Part shown: one piece after another, positions 50,398 to 57,780 of the stretch
How the letters are laid out: the number at the start of each line of letters is the position of its first letter
How positions within the stretch are numbered: the first letter of the stretch is position 1
From: JAOPZW01 sp963806015
Lineage (GTDB): Bacteria > Actinomycetota > Thermoleophilia > Solirubrobacterales > Solirubrobacteraceae
Assembly: GCA_963806015.1 (NCBI GenBank)
Contig: CAWDWM010000012.1
Span: 310,001 to 374,000, forward strand
Length of the DNA: 64,000 nt
Direction: 5' to 3'
Program-made: the position numbers and the translations under genes
The notes under the pieces: model-generated
Databases searched by the model: none
Seen by the model: only the letters and a program-made list of their open reading frames with translations
What the model was told of the DNA's origin: nothing

Positions 50398-50892
50398 ATG
50401 AGCAAGTACGTCCTCACCGTCCTCGTCGCCGCGGCCCTGGCGCTGACGCCGGCCGCCGCGCTGGCCAAGCCCGCCGCGCACGCCGACCTGTGGGCGACGG
50501 TCAACCTGTGCGACACGCCCGCCAAGCCCGGCGCCATCGGCGTGCGGGTCTCGATCCCGCGCGAGCGCGGCGCGCCGCGGCAGTGGGCGCGCATCCGCCT
50601 GCAGTGGTTCGACGGCAGCAAGCGGGCGTGGCGCGTGGTGCGCTCCTCGGGCGGCGACGCGGGCTGGGCGCGCTTCGGCATCGGCACCCGCCTGGTGCAG
50701 GGCGGCACGACCTTCACCTTCCCGCCCCCGAAGCCCGGCGCGCGCATCGTGCTGCGCGGCATCGTCGACGTGGAGTGGCGTGCCGGCACCAAGGTCGTCG
50801 ATCGCGCGCACATGACCACGACCGCAGGGCACCGCGACAGCAAGGACCGTCAGCGGCGCGTGTCGCGCTCGTCGTGCGAGATCACGCGGTAG
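50398..50892 (+). CDS. Small secreted protein, paralogue 2
   Basis: A 164-residue exported protein: signal peptide (1-23; LVAAALALTPAAALA), then ADLWATVNLCDTPAKPGAIG, matching paralogue 1 in the same positions, and a final SSCEIT. Same probable disulfide pair. It has diverged strongly in the middle. Function unknown. Its end overlaps the convergent glycerophosphodiesterase gene by 11 bp. Confidence 0.72.
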   Translation: MSKYVLTVLVAAALALTPAAALAKPAAHADLWATVNLCDTPAKPGAIGVRVSIPRERGAPRQWARIRLQWFDGSKRAWRVVRSSGGDAGWARFGIGTRLVQGGTTFTFPPPKPGARIVLRGIVDVEWRAGTKVVDRAHMTTTAGHRDSKDRQRRVSRSSCEITR

Positions 50893-51589
50893 CGAACAGC
50901 CGGGGGTCGTTGGTGATGATCCCCGTGACGCCGAGCGCATCGAGCTTGGCGATGCGCGTCGCGTCATCGACCGTCCACACGTAGAGCTCGCCGCCGGCCC
51001 GCTCGACGGCCCGCGCCAGGCGCGGGGTCACGAGCGCCCAGTGCGACATGACCGCGTCGACGCGACCCGCCCGGATGGCGCGGGCCGCCCGGCCGGGGAG
51101 CACCGTGCGCAGGTACTGCGCGCCGATGAGCGCCGGTACGCGCGTGAACGGGTTGGCGAGGTAATCGCGCCGCAGCTTCGGCACCGACCAGCCCAGGCGG
51201 ATCTCGGGCGCGGCGGCGCGGACCACGCGCAGGCTCTCCTCCTCCATCGTGGAGATGAGCGCGCGCTCCGCGAGGCCGTACTCCCGCAGCGCCTCCACGA
51301 CGCGAAGCTCGTAGCCGGTCGTCTTGAGGTCGACGTCGAGCTCGATGCCCTCCCAGGCGTCCTGGGCGAAGTGGGCGAGCCCCTGCTCGAGCGTCACGGG
51401 CTCGCGCCGCGCGGCAGCTTCGAAGTCGTGGGCCAGCACGAGGCGCCCCGTGCCGTCGCGATGCTCGGTCAGGACGTCGAACTCGACCATGTCGACGCCC
51501 GCGGCGAGCGCCGCGTCGAACGACGCCAGCGTGTTGCCGGGTGCGATGAGGTCGGCGCCCTTGTGGCCGATGCGCTTCAGTGCTGGCAT
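50882..51589 (-). CDS. Glycerophosphodiester phosphodiesterase
   Basis: A 235-residue GDPD with the first motif IGHKGADLIAPGNTLASFDA (His and the metal Glu/Asp region of HRG-like proteins; here HKG replaces HRG), the metal pair in DMVEFDV and the second histidine in LVLAHDFE. It hydrolyses glycerophosphodiesters to glycerol-3-phosphate and an alcohol. It has no signal peptide, so it is cytoplasmic. ATG 51589 overlaps the end of the Nei-type gene by 13 bp. Confidence 0.88.
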   Translation of the reverse strand: MPALKRIGHKGADLIAPGNTLASFDAALAAGVDMVEFDVLTEHRDGTGRLVLAHDFEAAARREPVTLEQGLAHFAQDAWEGIELDVDLKTTGYELRVVEALREYGLAERALISTMEEESLRVVRAAAPEIRLGWSVPKLRRDYLANPFTRVPALIGAQYLRTVLPGRAARAIRAGRVDAVMSHWALVTPRLARAVERAGGELYVWTVDDATRIAKLDALGVTGIITNDPRLFATA

Positions 51590-52353
51590 TGCGCGCACCA
51601 GTATGTCGGGCGGTTGTCCTCCCACTGCCCGCGGCGGAGGATCGGCGCGCCGCAGCGCGGGCACGGTCGCCCGGCGCGGTCGTAGATCGCGGGCGCCCGA
51701 GCCTGGAAGCCGTCGCGCGCGGACTGCTGCATCCGCGGGCGCGTGAGCCGCACGACGCGCAGCACCTCGGCATCGGAGACCTCGCCGGCCGGGCGCCATG
51801 GATCGAGCTCGCCGTCGAAGCAGCCCTCGCACTTCCATACGTTGCCGATGCCCGCGATGGTGCGCTGGTCGAGCAGGGCGTCGCCTATCGGCCGCGTCGG
51901 GTCATCCGCGCGCAGGCGCGCGAGGAAGCGCGCCTCGTCGAACTCCGCGCCCAGGATGTCGGGGCCCAGCCCCGCGATCCGCTGGTCGAAGCGCACGCGC
52001 GACGCGGTCATCAGCTCGAGCACGGGGCCGTCGAACTGCACGACCGCGTGATCGGCGGCCTTCAGCACGAGCCACGCCCGGCGCGGCGATCGGCCCCAGC
52101 GCTGGCCGTCGCGGTAGACGCCCCACGCGCCGGTCATGCGCAGGTGCGAGTGGATCACGCGCTCGCCCTCGAAGCACAGGAACAGGTGCTTGCCCTGGGC
52201 GTCGACGCGCTCGACGGCCCGGCCGGCGAGCTTCTCCGGCCAGCGGTCGGCCGCGAAGCGCGGATGCGGCGTGACCAGCTCGTCGGGGACCCGCCCCTCC
52301 AGCACCGGGCGGATCCGGTGCGCGGCGTGATGGATGGTGTCGCCCTCGGGCAT
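51577..52353 (-). CDS. Fpg/Nei family DNA glycosylase
   Basis: A 258-residue bifunctional glycosylase. The catalytic N-terminus is PEGDTI (Pro2, Glu3), with a lysine in DAQGKHLFL, an H2TH region around AGIGNVWKCEGCF and a C-terminal zinc finger CPRCGAPILRRGQWEDNRPT followed by CAQC. PEGDT rather than PELPE indicates the Nei (endonuclease VIII) branch, which removes oxidised pyrimidines. Followed in overlap by the GDPD gene. Confidence 0.92.
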   Translation of the reverse strand: MPEGDTIHHAAHRIRPVLEGRVPDELVTPHPRFAADRWPEKLAGRAVERVDAQGKHLFLCFEGERVIHSHLRMTGAWGVYRDGQRWGRSPRRAWLVLKAADHAVVQFDGPVLELMTASRVRFDQRIAGLGPDILGAEFDEARFLARLRADDPTRPIGDALLDQRTIAGIGNVWKCEGCFDGELDPWRPAGEVSDAEVLRVVRLTRPRMQQSARDGFQARAPAIYDRAGRPCPRCGAPILRRGQWEDNRPTYWCAQCQH

Positions 52354-52383
52354 CGCTGTGCCCGAGGGTACGGGGCCGCCGGC

Positions 52384-53477
52384 TCAGGGGGTGACGATTG
52401 CCCGGACCGTCTTGTTGGGCCCGTTGGAGTCCCACGCCACCCAGCCGCGTCCGTTGGCGCCGGCGCCGACCGCGAGGTCGAAGAAGCCGTTGCCGGCCAC
52501 GAGCCGGTGCGAGCCCTCCAGGCGCGTGGCGCTCTTGCTCGTGCGCCGGTAACGCAGGCCGCGGCCCTGCACCCAGGCGGCATGGATGCGCCCGCCGGCG
52601 TCGGCGCTCGCCGTGCCGAAGATCGGGAAGCTGCGCCCGGTGAGCACGAGCGTCCTCCCCAGGCGGGCCTTGGTCGTGTCGATGCGCCGCAGCACGTAGC
52701 GCCGGCCGGTGAGGACGAGCAGGAAGGTTCCCTTGGGCCCGGCGGCGAGCGCGAGGTCGGTGCCGTGGGCCGCCGGGCCGAGCGCCCAGTTCGCGGTGGC
52801 GCTCGGGTCGGCGTTGGCGATGCCGACGGAGAACGTCTTGCCGTTGCCGATCGCCGCGACGGTCTGGGCGCCCGTCACCACGACGGCCTTGTCCACCGCC
52901 GTCACGCCCGGCGCCAGCTGGGCCTCCGCTTCGTTGAAGGCGGCCAGCGGCGCGGCCTGGGCACCGGTGTAGCCGGGTCCCGTGCCGATCGTCGTCACGG
53001 CGTCGCCGGGACCGAACGCGGCATAGTCCATGTCGGTGATGCCGATGATCGCGCGGGCATCGAAGTTCTGCCCGCCGTCGGGCGAGGTGTAGCGAAAGAG
53101 CGCCGCCGAGTGGAAGTTCGGCCCGTCGATCGCGCAGCAGCGGTAGGTGAGGACGATGACCCGGCCGTCGGGGCGACGAAGACGCGCGGGCCGTCGAAGT
53201 CGGTGTTGTTGGCGGCATCGGTCACCTGCACCGGGCGGAAGGTGCGCTCGGTCCCGGCCGCGCAGCCGCGGCCGCTGCGCACGACGCGGCAGTAGTGCGT
53301 GACCGAGCCGCCGTCGCCGGCGCGCTCGTCCCAGACGAAGTGCCCGGTCCCGCCGCGATCGACGGCCACGTCGGGCTTGGCGCCGGAGGGCGTCAGCACG
53401 AAGGAGCGCCCGGCGTGGGCGGGGGTCGCGACCGCGAGCGCCAGGATCGCGGCGACGGGCAGGAGGCGGCGGAGCAT
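52384..53477 (-). pseudogene. Exported beta-propeller-like protein with a frameshift
   Basis: One gene in two frames. ATG 53477 starts a signal peptide (LLPVAAILALAVATPAHA) and a beta-rich domain (GGTGHFVWDERAGDGGSVTH), but at a four-G run (53170-53173, plus strand) the reading slips. In the next frame the reading continues with RVIVLTYRCCAIDG and MDYAAFGPGDAVTTIGTG, and runs to 52384. Adding one base to the run restores one continuous frame of about 365 residues. It may be a sequencing error or an inactivation. The function is unknown; the repeats look like bacterial BNR/beta-propeller proteins. Confidence 0.75.
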
Positions 53478-53567
53478 CCGGGCAGTGTCGGATTCCTCCG
53501 CCGGCCCCACAAGGCCCAGGCGAAGAGATGGGTCCCCGGACCTAGTGCGCGCCGGCCGTGCGCGCTA

Positions 53568-54752
53568 GTGGGCCTTCTCGAAATGTTGCACCGGAATCCT
53601 CATGGGTCAGGCGGCGATGGTGAGCTTGCGCTCGAGGGCGGTGATGCGGTGGTCGCGGTGGGGTCCGTTGCGGTGCTGGACGTGGCGGGCGAGCGCGTGG
53701 GCGAAGCAGTCCCAGTCGAGGTAGTCGGCGTTGTTGACGACGAACTCGGTGATCGGGCGGAAGTGCGCCTCGATGCGGTTCAGGTAGCTGGCGTAGGTGG
53801 GGATGGGGACGAGCTCGATGTTGTTGGTGGCGGCGAACTCGCGCACGTCCGGGGTCCAGTTGGCCGAGAGGCCGTCCTGGATCCAGTAGAGCCTGAGCCG
53901 GCGGGAATAGCAGGAGCGGATCGTGCGCATGAACGCCAGCGTGTCCGCTCCCGCGCGTCGGCGGCGCAGCCTGAGTCTGAGCCTGTCGGCGTGGACGTCG
54001 TAGGCGCCAAAGCCATAGCGGACCCCGTGGCGGCGGTTGAAGGTCGCCCGCAGCCTGCCCGGGCGGCGCTTTGGCGCCCAGCCCGCCCCGTGTGTCGGGC
54101 GCAGCGAGATCGGCCCCATCTGGTCAAAGCAGACCACCACCCCGTCGTCGGGAGCCCGCTCATAGAGCGACAGCACGCGCGCCGCTTTGCGCTCGTAGTC
54201 GGGGTCGGGGGAGGCCTTCCAGGAGCGCGTGCGCTGGAAGGACAGGCCGGCCTCAGCCAACACCCGGCCCAGATGGGCGGGCGAGATCTCGATCCCCTCA
54301 CCGCGCAGATGGGCCGCCAGCCGGGGCAGCGACCAGCGCGTCAACGCTACCCCTTGAGTGTCGGGACGGGCACCGGCCACCGCGACGATCCGCCTGCGCT
54401 GCTCGTCGGTGATCCGGCGGGGACGCCCGCCCCGATAGTCAGGGTCCAGCGAGTCCAGCCCGCGCTCGTTGAACTCGTGGATCACCTTGCGCACGTGCGA
54501 CTCGTCGGTCTGCCACATGCGCGCGATCTCGGGCGCCGACATCCCCGTGTTCGACGCCAACAGGATCGATGCGCGCTGGCGCGTCGAGAAATGCTTGGCG
54601 CGCTTGGAGCGCCGCTTCAACGTCACCGCCTCGCCATGCGCCAACGGCCTGACGAACACCTGCGGGGGACGCATCATCACCTCCATCATCGCGATGCGTC
54701 CCTGTTCGCCGCCGACCAACGGTTTCCGGTCAAACCTTCCGAGAAGGCCCAC
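53568..54752 (-). mobile_element. IS630-family insertion sequence
   Basis: 1185 bp bounded by inverted repeats that begin GTGGGCCTTCTCG at both ends (about 25 of the first 33 positions match), with TA dinucleotides at 53566-53567 and 54753-54754 as target duplication. It encodes one transposase. Family, end structure and TA target all agree. It sits in the 3' end of a membrane-protein gene. Confidence 0.92.
53607..54689 (-). CDS. IS630-family transposase
   Basis: About 360 residues: N-terminal HTH (TGMSAPEIARMWQTDESHVR), a second helical domain with GGRPRRITDEQRRRI, and the DDE catalytic core with VVVCFDQMGPISL, YWIQDGLSANW and SYLNRIEAHF carrying the D-D-E residues. GGAGGTGATG lies inside the start region; ATG 54689, 54677 and 54674 are all possible. 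The same frame is open through the host gene, so a fusion protein from 55451 can also be read. Confidence 0.93.
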   Translation of the reverse strand: MMEVMMRPPQVFVRPLAHGEAVTLKRRSKRAKHFSTRQRASILLASNTGMSAPEIARMWQTDESHVRKVIHEFNERGLDSLDPDYRGGRPRRITDEQRRRIVAVAGARPDTQGVALTRWSLPRLAAHLRGEGIEISPAHLGRVLAEAGLSFQRTRSWKASPDPDYERKAARVLSLYERAPDDGVVVCFDQMGPISLRPTHGAGWAPKRRPGRLRATFNRRHGVRYGFGAYDVHADRLRLRLRRRRAGADTLAFMRTIRSCYSRRLRLYWIQDGLSANWTPDVREFAATNNIELVPIPTYASYLNRIEAHFRPITEFVVNNADYLDWDCFAHALARHVQHRNGPHRDHRITALERKLTIAA

Positions 54753-55451
54753 TAGGCGGCGCAGGCGCTCGCACTCGGCGCTGACCTGCGGCCCCGCGTC
54801 GAGGCGCTCGAGGCGGTCCGCGACGGCGGCGAGCTCGAGCGCCAGGCGCTCGCGTTCGGTGGGCACCGCGATGACCGGGCGCTCGGCCCCTGCGCCGAGC
54901 CGGCGCACGAGCGGCGCCAGCACCGTGCACAGCAGCTGCCCGACGAGGACGACGCCCAGGACCTCGACGTAGAGCGTCTCGTCGCCGTCCAGGCCGAGGA
55001 TCGGGGCGACCCCCATCACGGCGCTGACCACGGCCAGGCCGATCGCCGCGTGGGTGATCCGGCCGACGCTGTTGGGATCGGTCGGTCGCAGGCGCGACCA
55101 CACGAACGCCACGTGCGCCGACTCCAGGGCGACGATGGCGATGATGCCCGTGACGCGCCAGAACAGCTCGCTGTCGAGCTCCACCCACATCCCGAAGCTG
55201 ACGAGCACGAACGCCGCCGCCGCCGTGGCCACGGTGCTGGCCCCGAGGACCGGCGCGCGCTCGCGGACGCTCAGCCCCGCGGCCGCCATCGAGCTGGCCA
55301 GCGCGAACAGCGTGGAGGTGCCGATGACCTTCCAGTCGGTATCGGAGAACTCGCCGCCGAGCAGCGCGTAGGAGGCGACGATCGCCGCGACGCACAGCGC
55401 GCCGATGAGGATGCGCAGGACGATGCGCCAAAGCGGAAGCTGCTGCAGCAT
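54753..55451 (-). pseudogene. Multipass membrane protein gene interrupted near its 3' end by the IS
   Basis: Residues 1-233 of a membrane protein (MLQQLPLWRIVLRILIGALC) with about six transmembrane helices in the first 180 residues, then a basic/coiled-coil tail (ERERLALELAAVADRLERLD). The native end lies across the IS: the last eight codons (ARTAGAH plus TAG) are at 53542-53565, so the intact protein would be 240 residues. After insertion the frame runs straight into the transposase, giving a 614-codon fusion. The insertion removes only the last seven residues, so function may be retained. Confidence 0.85.
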
Positions 55452-55510
55452 GCAGCCATCATCGGCCGTCAGGCGGCCGGCCTACAGCGTGTCGGCCGGT
55501 CGCCGCCGGA

Positions 55511-56353
55511 TCAGGGACGCCGGACCACGACCTCGCCCACCGAGGTGCGAGCGCGCACCTCGACGGTCTCGGCCGACGCCTCGGGGCCGTCGGCGGCCTC
55601 CAGGGCGTTGTGGACGCGACCGAACTGCGAGTTCACGTCGAGCCAGGCGGCGGTGCCCTCGCGGATGCCGACCTCGAGGTCGCCGAGCTTGGTCTCGAGC
55701 ACGACCGAGCCGCGCACGACCTCGCCGAGCCGCACGTCACCGTTGGCGGACTTGGCACCGACACTGGCCTGCGCGAGGTCGACCGCGATGCTGCCGTTGG
55801 CCGCGCTGAGCCGCAGGTCTCCGGCAGCCGTCCCGACCCACGTGTCGCCGTTGGAGTTCTTGATCACCGCGCTGTCGTCGAGCGCGCGCAGGCGGACGTC
55901 GCCCGAGCCGACCGTGACCTCGGCGCGGCCCGTGGCGTGCTCCACGCTGATGTCGCCGGCGCCGCTTCTCAGGTTGAGCGTGGCGGCGCGATCGAGCCGA
56001 ATGCGACCGAGGCCCGTCTTGATCCGGCAGTCGCCGAGCTCACCATCGGCGTGGACGTCCCCCAGCCCGAGCGCACCGTGGACGTGCGAGCCGGCGGGCA
56101 GTTCGATCGTCACGTCGACCGAGGGGCCGCGCTTGCTGAGCCAGGGCCGCAGCTTCGGTGTCTTGACCAGCAGCTGCCCGTTCGCGTACTCGACGCGGGT
56201 CTGCTCGGCGACCCTGCGGTCCTCTTCGCTGGCGGGGTCGCTGGGTTGCAGGTCGACGACCGTGGTGGCGCGGTCGCCGGCGCTGATCCGGACGTCGCCG
56301 ATGGCGAGGTCGATCGTGGTCGTGATCGGTTCGGGGGTGTCGAAGGTCGGCAT
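55511..56353 (-). CDS. DUF4097 family beta-helix-like protein
   Basis: A 280-residue protein made of short beta repeats (GDVRISAGD, GDVHADGELGDCRI, GRIRLDRAATLNLRSGAGDI, GDVRLRALDDSAVI), the typical DUF4097/adhesin-like pattern. There is no signal peptide. GGAGGG before ATG 56353 supports this start; ATG 56389 is possible. It lies 39 bp downstream of the RHH gene on the same strand and is probably cotranscribed. Family members are often found with small regulators; the role is unknown. Confidence 0.78.
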   Translation of the reverse strand: MPTFDTPEPITTTIDLAIGDVRISAGDRATTVVDLQPSDPASEEDRRVAEQTRVEYANGQLLVKTPKLRPWLSKRGPSVDVTIELPAGSHVHGALGLGDVHADGELGDCRIKTGLGRIRLDRAATLNLRSGAGDISVEHATGRAEVTVGSGDVRLRALDDSAVIKNSNGDTWVGTAAGDLRLSAANGSIAVDLAQASVGAKSANGDVRLGEVVRGSVVLETKLGDLEVGIREGTAAWLDVNSQFGRVHNALEAADGPEASAETVEVRARTSVGEVVVRRP

Positions 56354-56392
56354 GGTGATGCCCTCCTGTTGGGTCAGTTTCGAAGACATGGG

Positions 56393-56893
56393 TCAGCGCA
56401 CCCAGCCGGTGTAGCCCTGGCCGATGCGGCCGCCGCGCTGCGATGGCCGGCGGTCGTCATGCGCAACGGCGCCGGCGGCGACGCGGATGAGCCAGGCGTT
56501 GACGGACAGCCGCTCGCGGTTCGCGGCCTGCTCGATGCCGGCCTTGAGCTGCTCGGGCAGCCGCAGGTTGATGCGCGCCGTCGCGGCCTCGTCGGCGTCC
56601 GGCAGCGCGGACGCCGCGTCGTCGGGCGCCGGCTCGACCGGCTCGTCGGCCGGCGCCGGCGTCACGACGAAGTCGGGCTCGCCGGAACGCAGGCGCAGCT
56701 CGACCGAGCCGGGCGCGAGCTCGCGCGTGATCTCGTCCGCGGCGGCCGACAGCGCGTCGAGCAGCGTCAGCCGGACCGCCGACTCGAGCGGGGCGGTCAG
56801 GCGCTCGGCGAGCGCACGAGCGTCCTCGCCGCCCGCGTCGGCGGCGACCGCGAGGTCGCGACGGAGCTTCTCGACGTACTGGGTGAGTTCCAT
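56393..56893 (-). CDS. Ribbon-helix-helix protein with N-terminal helical extension
   Basis: A 166-residue protein. Residues 1-60 are helical and acidic (ELTQYVEKLRRDLAVAADAG). An acidic linker (PAPADEPVEPAPDDAASALP) leads to an Arc/HicB-like RHH at about 107-145 (ARINLRLPEQLKAGIEQAAN). RHH proteins bind DNA as dimers through the first beta strand. The ATG is the first triplet of an 11-bp operator array, so autoregulation is likely. It is followed by the DUF4097 gene. It may be an antitoxin-like regulator, though no toxin is seen. Confidence 0.8.
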   Translation of the reverse strand: MELTQYVEKLRRDLAVAADAGGEDARALAERLTAPLESAVRLTLLDALSAAADEITRELAPGSVELRLRSGEPDFVVTPAPADEPVEPAPDDAASALPDADEAATARINLRLPEQLKAGIEQAANRERLSVNAWLIRVAAGAVAHDDRRPSQRGGRIGQGYTGWVR

Positions 56894-56924
56894 GGTACCA
56901 GTATGGCACCACTATGGTGCCATT
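56892..56924. promoter_or_regulatory. Three-unit 11-bp operator array overlapping the RHH start codon
   Basis: ATGGTACCAGT, ATGGCACCACT and ATGGTGCCATT are three direct repeats of 11 bp; each contains the palindromic core TGGYRCCA. Two of the cores also form the perfect inverted repeat ATGGCACC-N5-GGTGCCAT (56903-56923). The first unit includes the gene's start codon (complement of 56891-56893). A related ATGGCGCC follows at 56935. One site per helical turn is typical of cooperative RHH binding. Confidence 0.75.
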
Positions 56925-56952
56925 ACAAGGCCACCATGGCGCCTACGTGGTG

Positions 56953-57780
56953 CTAGAGCACGCGCTCGAACTCGAACTCGTCGCGAATCGGGATCCCCGC
57001 GTGGCCGGTGGCGGGGAGCTCCGGCTTGCGACGGCGCGTGGCGGCGAGCTCGTTCAGGCGCACCGCGGCGAGCACGAAGCCATGGCGCTGGTACAGGCGC
57101 AGGGCGGGGAGGTTGTCGTTGGTCGTGACCAGGTACACGCGCGTGCAGCCGGCCGAGCGGGCGGCCTCGGCCAGAGCCTCGACCAGCGCGCCGCCGATGC
57201 CGCCGCCGACGGTGAGCGCGTCGAGGGTGACGAGCTCGCACCCGGCGTCCTCGAGGCGGTACGTGGCCAGGCCGGCGCGCTCGCCGTCGGCTTCGGCGAC
57301 GAGCGCGGGCAGCTCGGCGGGACGGTGCTCGCGCCCGCCCGTGATGACGATCTCGCCCCAGCTCTCATCGAGCACCTCGGCCGCCCATGCCCGCTCGTCG
57401 TCGCGCAGCGCCCGCACCTGCAGGCCGGCATGGGGTGCGAGCAGCTCGAGGCGGTTGCCGAACGGGTCCGCGACGTAGAAGCGCGGGCCGTCCCACGTGA
57501 TCTCGTGACCGGCGCTCTGCAGCTCGCCGGCGAGCGTGGCAAGGTCGCCCACGCGTGGGACGGCGAGCGCGGAGTGGGCCTTGCGCGCCGGGGCGAAGGG
57601 CTCCTCGATCCCGACGTGCAGTTGCTGCTCGCCCACGGCGAACCAGACGCCGCCGCGGGCTCGCAGCCGCTCGGGCTTGGGCAGCTCGGGAAGACCCAGG
57701 AGCTCGCCGTAGAACGCACGCGCCGCGTCCTCGCCGCCCGCCGGTGCCGCGACCTGGACGTGGTCCAGGCGGGCGATCAT
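56953..57780 (-). CDS. Two-domain VOC (glyoxalase-like) plus GNAT acetyltransferase fusion
   Basis: A 275-residue protein. Residues 1-125 are a VOC/glyoxalase-fold domain (ARLDHVQVAAPAGGEDAARA; FYVADPFGNRLELLA). Residues about 128-270 are a GNAT domain with the acetyl-CoA motif GGGIGGALVEALAEAARSAG and LYQRHGFVLAAVRL. The fusion suggests modification and sequestering or breakdown of a small molecule. ATG 57780 overlaps the Lhr stop by 4 bp, so it is translationally coupled to Lhr. Confidence 0.85.
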   Translation of the reverse strand: MIARLDHVQVAAPAGGEDAARAFYGELLGLPELPKPERLRARGGVWFAVGEQQLHVGIEEPFAPARKAHSALAVPRVGDLATLAGELQSAGHEITWDGPRFYVADPFGNRLELLAPHAGLQVRALRDDERAWAAEVLDESWGEIVITGGREHRPAELPALVAEADGERAGLATYRLEDAGCELVTLDALTVGGGIGGALVEALAEAARSAGCTRVYLVTTNDNLPALRLYQRHGFVLAAVRLNELAATRRRKPELPATGHAGIPIRDEFEFERVL

